Assembly: GCF_029024105.1 (NCBI RefSeq)
Contig: NZ_CP118963.1
Span: forward strand, 2,666,001 to 2,730,000
Length of the DNA: 64,000 nucleotides
Direction of reading: 5' to 3'
Source of the DNA: Acinetobacter lwoffii
Lineage (GTDB): Bacteria > Pseudomonadota > Gammaproteobacteria > Pseudomonadales > Moraxellaceae
Within the stretch, counting starts at the first letter, position 1. Every line of letters starts with the position of its first letter. Shown one piece after another: positions 45,613 through 54,618 of the stretch. Both the position numbers and the translations under genes were made by a program. The notes beneath the pieces are model-generated. The model did no database searches. It was not told where the DNA came from and saw only the letters and a program-made list of their open reading frames with translations.

Positions 45613-47799
45613 TTAGGGTTTTGCCTGTAATTTGGCATAGTCCAGTAACACATTTGCCGCTTCAATCACAAACGCTTCTTCTTCAGGCAGAGCCGGACGT
45701 TCTTTGGCCTTCATCTTGGCACGTGTTTCAATCAAGGCATCCAGTGAAGCCTGATAACTTTCCCAGTTTGGATAAGGTTTCAGACCTGTTGCAGCACGAC
45801 GAGTGTTTTCTGCGTCCAGCGTTTTTTGCTCCATGGCAATCAACTCAGCTTTACGCTGTTGCAAGTCCAGTACCTGACGTTTCTCTTCTTCAGCTTTCTT
45901 CATCACGGCTTTACGCTGTTCTAAATACTTGAACTGAGAATCCAGTGTGACCCGTTGCTGAGAAAGTTTAGCCAATTCAGGAACGTATTTCTGTACTGCA
46001 CCTTCGCGTTTAAATGGTGCCGTTGAAATAGTATCCCACTGCAGGGCATTTTTGGCCTTACGCTCACCAAACTCCTCGTTATAAATATCGACCAGTTTAA
46101 TGTCCGGAACGACCCCTTTATTCTGGGTACTGCCACCGGTCACACGGTAGAATTTACGCTGCGTCAATGTCGCCTGACCATGCGCCAGACTATCCAATTG
46201 TACTTGTGCTGTACCTTTACCGGTGGTAGTACTGCCAATCACAATCCCGCGTTCATAATCCTGAATCGCAGCAGAGTAAATTTCACTGGCCGATGCAGAG
46301 GCAAGATTCACCATCACTGCCAGTGGACCTGCATAGGTTTGTGCGCCGCCATCATCATCCTCAAAGACGCTGACATTGCCATTGCCATCACGGATCTGTA
46401 CCACTGGACCAGACTTGATTACCTGCCCCAACATACGTGCCACTTCTTCCAGTGAACCACCTGGGTTATTCCGCAAATCGACAATAATTCCGGCAACATT
46501 CTTCGCTGCCAGCTCTTTCAAGGCTTTGTTGGTATCTTCAGACACCGAACGATAATCGGTACCGGCACGGCGTGCGCGATAGTTCAGGTAGAACGACGGA
46601 ATTTCGATCACACCATATTGATATTTCTTGCCATCGCGTTGAATGTCGACTACACGTGTACGTACACCGGCATCTTCTTCCTGAATCACGTCACGGGTAA
46701 TGGTCACATTACGTGCCTGCCCCATGGCAGCACCCGCACCGAGTAAGCGTAAAGTGACTTTAGTGCCACGTTTACCGCGAATCAGACCGACAATTTCATT
46801 ACTTGGCCAGCCAATGACATCGACCATTTGCTCGCCGTCTTGGGCCACACCAATGATACGATCACCTGATTTCACCTGACCGGATTTGCTGGCTGGACCA
46901 CCTTCAACGATGGTTTCAATCTTGGTGTAATCTTCATTGCCACGTTCCGGGCGAATCGATACGCCGACGCCTTCCAGCTGTAAAGTCGTCTGACGATTCA
47001 GCTCCATCGCATCCACAGGCGGGAAATAATTGCTGTGCGGATCATAAGTCAGCATCATCGCGTTCAGTGTCTTGTCGAGCACATCATCACTTTTGACGCG
47101 GCTGAGACGTTCCAGCTGACGGGTATAACGCTTGGTCAAGGTTTGCGCAGGCGTTAGATCTTCAGGACCCGTGAGGTCTTGTCCATTGGCCAGTTCCGGA
47201 TTGGCTTTCAGGGCTTTCTGCTTGGCCAATTCCTCTTCTTTACTAATGGTCAGATTGATCAACTGAGACACCAGCATTTTTGACCAATGCGCGCGCTGTT
47301 CAGCTTCAGTTTTAAAGAACGGTGCTTTTTCACGATCCGTTTCGATATAAACATTCGGCTGATTCAGATTTTGCGGTTTTTTCAGCTCATTCAACATATA
47401 GGTGTAGAACTGGTGCAAGCGCTGTTGATATTGCGCATGCATTTCATAAGGACCAGACAAATTGCCAGCTTTCAGATTGGCACCAAAATTGGCACCGTAG
47501 CGTTTCTTATAGTTTTCAACTTCTGGGGCCAGAAACAGACTGTGTTCCGGATCAAGACTATCAATATAGAAATCAAAAATACGCTGCGAAGTCTGGGCAT
47601 CCAGACGCATATTTAAATAATGCTGACGGTCAACCAGGGTTGCCAGCTGACGTGACACCAGCGCCTGCTCTTGAGATGGCTGAATTGCTTTACTGACCAC
47701 TTCATTACTATTGGCCGCAATCGCATCATTCACTACATGGGTAAAAAAGAATCCACCTGTCGCAATCGCAACTGCGCAAGCTATAGTTTGAAATTTCAT
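45613..47799 (-). CDS. prc: Tail-specific periplasmic protease (Prc/Tsp)
   Basis: A 728-residue periplasmic serine protease. The ATG at 47799 opens a signal peptide (MKFQTIACAVAIATGGFFF); a TTG-started longer frame is less likely. Order: N-terminal helical region, PDZ domain (GVGVSIRPERGNEDY, GPASKSGQVKSGDRI), S41 catalytic domain with the Ser in ASASASEIYSAA and the Lys in STTTGKGTAQ, and a C-terminal DUF3340 helix-rich region. It trims or degrades envelope proteins and cell-wall enzymes. Confidence 0.93.
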   Translation of the reverse strand: MKFQTIACAVAIATGGFFFTHVVNDAIAANSNEVVSKAIQPSQEQALVSRQLATLVDRQHYLNMRLDAQTSQRIFDFYIDSLDPEHSLFLAPEVENYKKRYGANFGANLKAGNLSGPYEMHAQYQQRLHQFYTYMLNELKKPQNLNQPNVYIETDREKAPFFKTEAEQRAHWSKMLVSQLINLTISKEEELAKQKALKANPELANGQDLTGPEDLTPAQTLTKRYTRQLERLSRVKSDDVLDKTLNAMMLTYDPHSNYFPPVDAMELNRQTTLQLEGVGVSIRPERGNEDYTKIETIVEGGPASKSGQVKSGDRIIGVAQDGEQMVDVIGWPSNEIVGLIRGKRGTKVTLRLLGAGAAMGQARNVTITRDVIQEEDAGVRTRVVDIQRDGKKYQYGVIEIPSFYLNYRARRAGTDYRSVSEDTNKALKELAAKNVAGIIVDLRNNPGGSLEEVARMLGQVIKSGPVVQIRDGNGNVSVFEDDDGGAQTYAGPLAVMVNLASASASEIYSAAIQDYERGIVIGSTTTGKGTAQVQLDSLAHGQATLTQRKFYRVTGGSTQNKGVVPDIKLVDIYNEEFGERKAKNALQWDTISTAPFKREGAVQKYVPELAKLSQQRVTLDSQFKYLEQRKAVMKKAEEEKRQVLDLQQRKAELIAMEQKTLDAENTRRAATGLKPYPNWESYQASLDALIETRAKMKAKERPALPEEEAFVIEAANVLLDYAKLQAKP

Positions 47800-47998
47800 A
47801 AATAATTCGTACTTCCTTGGCCTAGAGACCAATGTGACCGTGTTGCTTTTCGACCAGAATTTAACGTATTCAGCATCTTAAACAACTTAATATGTTTATG
47901 TCGTGTAGTTTTATCATATTCTGTGCTGACAAAGTGTAGCAAATCATTGCAGAATTCAGGTATTGTTTTCTCCGAAAACTCTAAAACGGATTCCGCAT

Positions 47999-49021
47999 AT
48001 GATTGGCGCATTGATGCTCGACATCGCAGGCACAACCCTCACTCAAGAAGATATTGAACTATTAAGTGCGCCGCAAGTCGGTGGAGTGATTTTATTTGGT
48101 CGCAATATTGAATCTCCGGCGCAAGTCCGTGCTTTGACCGATCATATGCGTCAGGTGCATCCTGATATTTTAATTGCGGTAGATCAGGAAGGCGGTCGTG
48201 TCCAGCGTTTAAGACAAGGCTTTACCCTGCTGCCTGCCACGGGGAAATTTGGCGAACTTTATACGCGCGATCCACAGCGTGCCCTAGAGCTGGCTGAAAA
48301 ATGCGGCTGGCTGATGGCGACTGAAGTGCTGGCTGTTGGCATTGATTTCAGCTTTGCACCGGTACTGGACTTGAATGACATCAGTGATGTGATCGGTGAT
48401 CGTAGCTTTGCCCAAAATATTCAGGACATTATTCCACTCGCCAGCGCATTTCTAAAAGGTATGAAACGTGCCGGTATGGCTTCAACTGGTAAACATTTCC
48501 CAGGTCATGGCTCTGTTAAAGCAGACTCGCATGTTGCTGCAGCAATTGATACGCGCTCCTATGCAGAAATCCAGCAAAAAGATATGCAAACCTTTATCCA
48601 GTTACAATCACAACTGGATGCACTGATGCCGGCTCATGTCATCTATAGCCAGGTTGATCCAAATCCGGCAGGCTTCTCAGAATTCTGGATTCAGAAAGTT
48701 TTACGTCAGGAGCTGGGCTTTGACGGTGTCCTGTTCTCGGATGATTTAAGCATGCAGGCAGCATGTGTCGCAGGCGGTGCCGATGCCCGAATTCAGGCCG
48801 CCCTTAAAGCTGGTTGTGATATGGGGCTGGTCTGCAATGATCGTGCGGCACAATGTATCGCACTGGAAGGAATTGAAAATCTGCCCCTCCCGAACCAGCA
48901 ACGCCTGGAACGCATGCGCGGCAACATCCCGGACATCCAGATTGGTGACGAACTGGATCTGGGTGAAGAATGGCGCGAGATCCGTGATGAAATACTGGCG
49001 TTCAAACAGCAGATGAGCTAA
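47999..49021 (+). CDS. nagZ: Beta-N-acetylhexosaminidase NagZ
   Basis: A 340-residue GH3 cytosolic glycosidase that removes GlcNAc from anhydro-muropeptides in cell-wall recycling. The start at 47999 (MIGALMLDIAG) matches the family; the longer frame adds an unrelated 12 residues. Signatures: AVDQEGGRVQRL, the KHFPGHG catalytic loop in STGKHFPGHGSVKADSH, and the nucleophile Asp in FSDDLSMQAA. Divergent from the protease gene. Confidence 0.95.
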   Translation: MIGALMLDIAGTTLTQEDIELLSAPQVGGVILFGRNIESPAQVRALTDHMRQVHPDILIAVDQEGGRVQRLRQGFTLLPATGKFGELYTRDPQRALELAEKCGWLMATEVLAVGIDFSFAPVLDLNDISDVIGDRSFAQNIQDIIPLASAFLKGMKRAGMASTGKHFPGHGSVKADSHVAAAIDTRSYAEIQQKDMQTFIQLQSQLDALMPAHVIYSQVDPNPAGFSEFWIQKVLRQELGFDGVLFSDDLSMQAACVAGGADARIQAALKAGCDMGLVCNDRAAQCIALEGIENLPLPNQQRLERMRGNIPDIQIGDELDLGEEWREIRDEILAFKQQMS

Positions 49022-49144
49022 AGCTTTTTAAATCCAATCAATAGGAAAAAGGGACACGACAAAGTGTTCCTTTTTAATTATAGTAATGAAAAGGTTACAC
49101 AATTATTTAATCAATTTAAAAATAACAATAAGGTCAGAATAAAT

Positions 49145-50008
49145 ATGACAGACTCACTTTCGCAACATCGCCATATTTCTTTTACGGCGCACTATACCGG
49201 CTATATCTGGTATCAAATGGGGATCTCGCATCCAGCCTTTGCGACCACTAAAGGTAAAATTCTGGCCAAACTGCTTCACCCACTTGAATCCTGGGCAGAA
49301 CGCCATGTCGGCGGTAGCATGCGTACGACACTTAAGCAGCGTCATCAAATGATTGATGAGCATTTGTGTCAACTAATTGAGCAACATCCACAACTTCAGG
49401 TTCTTGAAATTGCCTGCGGACTATCTCCACGCAGCTGGAATTTCAGACAGAAATTTCCAGAGATTAATTATCGTGAACTGGACCTGCCGGATATGGCCAA
49501 GATCAAGACGCAGGCTTTACAGCAAATTGATCAGCATGCACCTGAAGTCCTGACTGCCGATATTTTTAGTGAAGAACTGGACTGTATTTTTCAGATGTTT
49601 GACCGCAACCAGCCCTTAGTGGTCATTAGTGAAGGACTGATTAATTATTTTGATCAGCAGATGTTACGCATTCTGATGCAGGGTATTACAGAAAATGCGC
49701 AGTATTTCCCGGCAGTTCACTATCTCAGCGATATTTACCCCGAACCGGTGAAAAATAAACTAGCGAACTTTATCTGGAGCAGTAGCCGTCTGCTTAAATT
49801 CATGTCTCGAAGTGCGTTTACCTTTCATTTTAAATCCCCTCAAGAACTACAGCACTTTTTTCAAGATGCAGGATTTGACCAGGTTGAGGTACAACAACCA
49901 CAACGTTATTTTGCCGAGCCTCATCAGCCAAACCCGACTCATGAACAGGATGAACATTTAGGTGATCTGGTCTGGATGATTCATGCCGTGAAAAAAAACA
50001 GCGTTTAA
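49145..50008 (+). CDS. LCM-family class I SAM-dependent methyltransferase
   Basis: About 287 residues from the ATG at 49145, which has AAGG upstream; a longer frame begins at 49064 but its extra 27 residues lack similarity. The SAM-binding region is VLEIACGLSPRSWNF, and ELDLPDMAKIKTQAL and VISEGLINYFD match leucine carboxyl methyltransferase-like proteins (PpmA/LCMT fold). Substrate unknown. The hydrolase gene on the other strand ends 27 bases beyond it. Confidence 0.75.
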   Translation: MTDSLSQHRHISFTAHYTGYIWYQMGISHPAFATTKGKILAKLLHPLESWAERHVGGSMRTTLKQRHQMIDEHLCQLIEQHPQLQVLEIACGLSPRSWNFRQKFPEINYRELDLPDMAKIKTQALQQIDQHAPEVLTADIFSEELDCIFQMFDRNQPLVVISEGLINYFDQQMLRILMQGITENAQYFPAVHYLSDIYPEPVKNKLANFIWSSSRLLKFMSRSAFTFHFKSPQELQHFFQDAGFDQVEVQQPQRYFAEPHQPNPTHEQDEHLGDLVWMIHAVKKNSV

Positions 50009-50035
50009 GTACGCTGTTTTTTAAAGATGATGTTT

Positions 50036-51373
50036 TTAAATTGCCGCATCAAATACTTCAGTTTGTGACAGTACTTTTTGCATTTGTACAAAGCGTAATA
50101 AGCGTTCTGCGACTTCAAAACTGCCATGTTTGAATAAGGCACGCAGCTGAGTATCATCCTGTTCAAAGATTAGGCATTCAATCTGAAATTCCCCTGTTTC
50201 ATCTTCCAGATGCAAGGCCAAATCACGTGGATAAGTTGTTGCGCATACTGCCTGTTCTACATCTAACTCCAGCAATACCCCAAAGAAATTCATGTCCACG
50301 ATCTCTGCTTTTAAAATGAGATCAGAATGACGATGACTGAGGAAACGCTGTGAATCTTGCACCTGAATCCGCTCTTCACCGCGACGTTCAAGCTGCTGTA
50401 TCTGCTCAGGGCTAAACGGAATAATTCCCGGCAACTGATCGACCGGTTCATCACGTAAGAAGGTTGCAAACAGATGCATGGTTTCTTTACGACGTTGTAA
50501 CTGCGGTACATGATCGGCGCCTGCAATTTGTACATACTGCATATTCGGACATTGCAGGGCAAAATTGGCATTCTCATGTGGCAAGGTAAAACTGTCATAT
50601 TGCCCACATGCCACCAGCACTTTGCACTGTGGAATCGGCACATTGGTCAGACGTAATAAACGGTTGCAATTGATATCATAACGATCCTGTTCGGTGGCCG
50701 TAAATTCCGCCATCTGTTTAAAGAATAAACGCTTTGCAGTCGGTGACATCCGGGTTTCTGTTAAACGTGCATGATTGACCAGATATAAAATCACGGCCTG
50801 ACCAAATTCATCCATACGCTGTTCTTTCATCAGGTGTAGGGATTCTTCCAGCAGCATTCGCCAGCTTTTACGGGTTTTCTGCATCACACCCATCAGAATC
50901 ATCCGATCGACCAGTTCAGGACGCTGATCTGCCAGACAGGAAGCCACCACTGACCCCAAGGACATGCCTAGAATTGCCACTTGCGGCAGCTGCATCTGTT
51001 CCAGCCAGCGCCCCAGCATCGCAGCAAGGTCTTCAAGCTCCAGTGTTCCGGCAGACAGACCTGTGTCGACATTACTAATCTGCTGGTTGGCCCCCATGGA
51101 TGGTAGGTCAATCAGAATAATGGGGCCTGCATCAAAAAGCTGTTCTACACAGTATTTGTAGGAATTAAAATTCTGAAAAGCTCCCCCAATAATCACCATG
51201 GGTCTTAAATGTAAGGTATCCGGACGGGCGATCGCCATATATTCGATTTTCCAGCCATCCATCCAGGTGGTGCGTGGTGGCTGCTTAAAACTGTGCTTAT
51301 CATAAAAATCAAAAAAACCATCGTGTCTATGTTGTTCCAATACATGGGCGTCCATGTGGATAATGGAATTCAT
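50036..51373 (-). CDS. Alpha/beta hydrolase with a C-terminal PilZ-like domain
   Basis: About 445 residues from ATG 51373 (MNSIIHM, preceded by AAGGAAT). Residues 30-330 are an alpha/beta hydrolase: nucleophile elbow GMSLGS, acid in CGQYDSF and His in GADHVPQ form a plausible triad. From about 340 a separate region starts RRGEERIQ and continues VDMNFFGVLLELD, a degenerate PilZ pattern (RxxxR then D-x-N-x-x-G, with Asn replacing the usual Ser). PilZ binds c-di-GMP; this one may or may not. A hydrolase fused to PilZ is uncommon. Confidence 0.75.
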   Translation of the reverse strand: MNSIIHMDAHVLEQHRHDGFFDFYDKHSFKQPPRTTWMDGWKIEYMAIARPDTLHLRPMVIIGGAFQNFNSYKYCVEQLFDAGPIILIDLPSMGANQQISNVDTGLSAGTLELEDLAAMLGRWLEQMQLPQVAILGMSLGSVVASCLADQRPELVDRMILMGVMQKTRKSWRMLLEESLHLMKEQRMDEFGQAVILYLVNHARLTETRMSPTAKRLFFKQMAEFTATEQDRYDINCNRLLRLTNVPIPQCKVLVACGQYDSFTLPHENANFALQCPNMQYVQIAGADHVPQLQRRKETMHLFATFLRDEPVDQLPGIIPFSPEQIQQLERRGEERIQVQDSQRFLSHRHSDLILKAEIVDMNFFGVLLELDVEQAVCATTYPRDLALHLEDETGEFQIECLIFEQDDTQLRALFKHGSFEVAERLLRFVQMQKVLSQTEVFDAAI

Positions 51374-51436
51374 ATTCCTTTTCCTCCGTCCTTGCCTTAT
51401 TTTTATTGTGCAAGTCATGCTTAACAGATCTTATAA

Positions 51437-51462
51437 TTCAGGCACATTCCGGTGTGCCTGAA
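51437..51462. promoter_or_regulatory. Perfect inverted repeat upstream of the hydrolase gene
   Basis: TTCAGGCACA-TTCCGG-TGTGCCTGAA is a ten-base perfect palindrome with a GC-rich loop, 64 bases before the hydrolase start in the hydrolase-proA gap. TATAAG lies next to it on the minus strand and could be the hydrolase -10. It could be an operator. Nearby a second palindrome AAACATTTT-C-AAAATGTTT (51579-51597) lies before proA. Confidence 0.45.
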
Positions 51463-51695
51463 CACGCATCCTGCTCTTTAATAATTATAAATGACATCAA
51501 TGTCGCGTGTTTCATTCTATACAGAGCTGCTTTTCACAAGCAACCGCTTCAGTGACCACTTATCTGCTTTTAAACAGAAAACATTTTCAAAATGTTTAGA
51601 AGTCTGCGAAAACGGATGATTTTTAACAGATGGGCTTCATTGTGCAGCAGCAGGCTGTTAATATCGAAATGAAATTTCTAAGTGATCAAACCGCT
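51463..51695. other. Divergent hydrolase-proA intergenic region
   Basis: The whole gap is about 320 bases. Apart from the two palindromes noted in the neighbouring entry, it holds the proA leader, in which TTAACAG and CTGTTAA (about 51623-51661) could pair. No gene is seen. Confidence 0.5.
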
Positions 51696-52961
51696 ATGCA
51701 AGAGTCTATTGAACAATACATGCAAACGGTAGGACAGCAGGCACGCCAAGCGTCTCGCATTTTGGCTCGCGCGTCCACCCAAACTAAAAATAATGCGTTA
51801 TCCGCTATTTATACGGCTTTGGAAAATAGCCAAGCTGCTATTTTGGTTGCTAACCAGAAAGATATGACTAAGGCGCATAATAACAATCTGGACCCTGCCC
51901 TGCTTGATCGCTTAGAACTCAACCCCGCGCGCTTTAAAGGTATGTTACAGGGCCTGAAAGATGTCATTGGCCTGAAAGATCCGATTGGTGAAATTAGTGG
52001 TATGGCTTATCGCCCATCCGGGATTCAACTGGGCAAGATGCGTGTGCCTTTGGGTGTGGTCGGCATGATCTACGAGTCACGTCCTAACGTCACGTTGGAG
52101 GCGGCATCACTCGCGCTCAAATCAGGCAATGCCATTATTTTACGGGGCGGCTCAGAAGCTCTGGAATCGAATCAGGCAATTGCAGTCGCGATTCAGCATG
52201 GCCTGAAAGTCGCAGGCTTGCCTGAGGCTGCCGTACAGGTGGTGAATACGACTGACCGCGCTGCAGTGGGTCAGTTGATTACCATGACCGAATATGTGGA
52301 TGTGATTGTGCCTCGTGGTGGCAAGAGCCTGATCGAACGAATTACCGAGGAAGCACGCGTACCGGTCATTAAACATTTAGATGGCAACTGTCATGTGTAT
52401 GTGGAAGCTCAAGCGGACTTGTTGAAAGCCTTGCCGATTGCGCTCAATGCCAAAACCCATCGCTATGGCGTATGTAATGCCATGGAAACCCTGCTGGTCG
52501 ATGAAAAAGTCGCTGAAGAATTCTTGCCACGCATCGCAGAGCTATACCAAGAGAAAAAAGTCGAACTGCGTGGTTGCCGGGAAACCCAGCGTATTCTTGG
52601 AGATGCAGTCATTACAGCAACCGAAGAAGACTGGTATACCGAGTATCTGGGCCCGATTCTGGCGATCAAAGTTGTTTCTGGTATAGAAGAAGCCATTGAG
52701 CACATTAACAAATATGGCTCGCATCATACTGATTCTATTATTACGGAAAACTACAGTCTGGCACGCGAATTTCTGGCGGGTGTAGATTCAAGTTCGGTCA
52801 TGATCAATGCCTCTACTCGTTTTGCAGATGGTTTTGAATATGGCTTAGGCGCAGAAATCGGGATTTCGACCGATAAAATCCATGCTCGTGGCCCAGTCGG
52901 TCTTGAAGGCCTGACTTCGCAGAAATGGATTGTCTTTGGTGATGGTCAGATTCGCCAATAA
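51696..52961 (+). CDS. proA: Gamma-glutamyl phosphate reductase
   Basis: A 421-residue enzyme of proline synthesis that reduces gamma-glutamyl phosphate with NADPH. The start at 51696 (MQESIEQYMQ) is chosen because family proteins begin here; 22 extra in-frame residues upstream have no similarity. Motifs: PLGVVGMIYESRPNVT, VPRGGKSLIERI, the catalytic cysteine region GNCHVYV-NAKTHRYGVCNAMETLL. A terminator follows. Confidence 0.95.
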   Translation: MQESIEQYMQTVGQQARQASRILARASTQTKNNALSAIYTALENSQAAILVANQKDMTKAHNNNLDPALLDRLELNPARFKGMLQGLKDVIGLKDPIGEISGMAYRPSGIQLGKMRVPLGVVGMIYESRPNVTLEAASLALKSGNAIILRGGSEALESNQAIAVAIQHGLKVAGLPEAAVQVVNTTDRAAVGQLITMTEYVDVIVPRGGKSLIERITEEARVPVIKHLDGNCHVYVEAQADLLKALPIALNAKTHRYGVCNAMETLLVDEKVAEEFLPRIAELYQEKKVELRGCRETQRILGDAVITATEEDWYTEYLGPILAIKVVSGIEEAIEHINKYGSHHTDSIITENYSLAREFLAGVDSSSVMINASTRFADGFEYGLGAEIGISTDKIHARGPVGLEGLTSQKWIVFGDGQIRQ

Positions 52962-52980
52962 GTATTCAGATCGCTCATTT

Positions 52981-53011
52981 AAAACAGCCTCATGTGTGAG
53001 GCTGTTTTTTT
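52981..53011 (+). terminator. proA terminator
   Basis: CAGCCTCA-TGTG-TGAGGCTG with A and T runs, 20 bases after the proA stop. Confidence 0.92.
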
Positions 53012-53411
53012 ATGGACAGATAAATTCACACTGAAATACATGGATCAGAACCTTCAGGTCATTTTATTGATGAATCTCTTTATAGAATTGTATTTAGAAA
53101 CAATATTTGCCTTTTCAGGCGCTAAACTAAAAACCAATTTGTTCTAAAATTAAATTTAAGCAGAATTTAGTATTCTTATTGATCATCTCTTTAGCATCAT
53201 TTTATTTATAAATGAAAACTATGAACTGATAAATTTTAGTTATTATTGTTAAATCGGTCGATAATGCTTAAGTCTAATCTGCTAAAGTCTATCTAGGACA
53301 GAAAAAAAACAAATGTTAAAACATATTCATTGATCTGGATTGCTGCTTCATTGTTCGCAATTGGGTCAAGCAAATGGACGAGAATTTTAATTAAAAATTG
53401 GGTAATCAATC
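53012..53411. other. Intergenic region upstream of ackA
   Basis: About 400 AT-rich bases between the proA terminator and the GTG of ackA. No gene is seen. The ackA promoter must be here but I did not find a convincing -35/-10 pair or a clear operator. Confidence 0.5.
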
Positions 53412-54587
53412 GTGTCTAAGTCAGTATTAGTTATTAATTGTGGCTCTTCTTCAATCAAATTTGCATTACTTCTTGAGGAGCAGAATTTCCGTATTCATGG
53501 TTTAGCTGAGAACTTAGGCACAGAGAATGCTCGCATTAAAGGCGTGACGGTTGGCAATGAGCCGGTCGATATCCACATTCCATTTGCTGACCACAAAAAA
53601 GCACTCGAAGTGGGTCTGGAACGTCTGGCCAACTACCGTCCGGATGCGATCGGTCACCGTGTCGTACATGGTGGCAGCCTGACCAAGGCTGAACTGATCA
53701 ATGACGAAATTATTGAAAAAATTCGTGAAGCAACACCGCTTGCACCATTACACAATCCGGCTCATCTGATTGGCATTGAAGCTACCAAACGTTTATTCCC
53801 GGAATTACCACAAGTTGCAGTATTTGATACTGCCTTCCATCAAACCATGCCAGCGCATGCTTATCGTTATGCCCTGCCGAAATTTTTATATACTGCTCAT
53901 GGTGTGCGTCGCTATGGCTTCCACGGGACTAGTCATGCCTATGTTTCAGAACGTGGTTCTGAACTGGCAGGTAGTTTCAAACAAGGTGGCTGGTTAACTG
54001 CGCATTTAGGTAATGGTAGCTCGACCTGTGCCGTTTGGAATGGGCAAAGTGTAGATACTTCAATGGGCTTAACTCCGCTTGAAGGCATTGTTATGGGCAC
54101 ACGCAGTGGTGATGTCGATCCAAGCCTGCATAGTTTCTTGGCGAAAAACCTGGGTTGGGACATTTATAAAATTGACAAGATGCTGAATAGCCAAAGTGGT
54201 CTTTTGGGTCTGTCTGACCTGTCGAATGACATGCGTACCCTGATTGAAGCTTCAGAGCAAGGCAATGAAGATGCCGCACTGGCGATTGAAGTATTCTGCT
54301 ACCGTTTAGCTAAGTCTCTGGCAGCGTTGAGCTGTGGTCTGCCACGTCTTGATGGTCTGTTCTTCACTGGCGGCATTGGCGAAAACTCAGCGTATATCCG
54401 CGAAAAAACCATGACTTACCTGCCTCATTTCGGTTTCAGTCTGGATAAAAATGCCAATAATGAGCTGAAACGCGGTACCGAAGGCCGAATTGATTCAGGT
54501 ACAGGCCCACAAATCTGGGTGATTCCAACTGATGAAGAAGGTCGTATCGCCAAAGAGACCCGTCAGGTGCTTGCACAAATAGCTTAA
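53412..54587 (+). CDS. ackA: Acetate kinase
   Basis: A 391-residue kinase that interconverts acetyl phosphate and acetate with ATP. It starts at GTG. Signatures: VLVINCGSSSIKFAL at the N-terminus, VVHGGSL, HLGNGSSTCAVWNGQSVDTSMGLTPLEG and GGIGENSAYIRE. It precedes pta by about 30 bases, forming the acetate overflow/assimilation pair. Confidence 0.97.
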   Translation: MSKSVLVINCGSSSIKFALLLEEQNFRIHGLAENLGTENARIKGVTVGNEPVDIHIPFADHKKALEVGLERLANYRPDAIGHRVVHGGSLTKAELINDEIIEKIREATPLAPLHNPAHLIGIEATKRLFPELPQVAVFDTAFHQTMPAHAYRYALPKFLYTAHGVRRYGFHGTSHAYVSERGSELAGSFKQGGWLTAHLGNGSSTCAVWNGQSVDTSMGLTPLEGIVMGTRSGDVDPSLHSFLAKNLGWDIYKIDKMLNSQSGLLGLSDLSNDMRTLIEASEQGNEDAALAIEVFCYRLAKSLAALSCGLPRLDGLFFTGGIGENSAYIREKTMTYLPHFGFSLDKNANNELKRGTEGRIDSGTGPQIWVIPTDEEGRIAKETRQVLAQIA

Positions 54588-54618
54588 ACAATCATATTTA
54601 GATAATACCAAGGTCATT

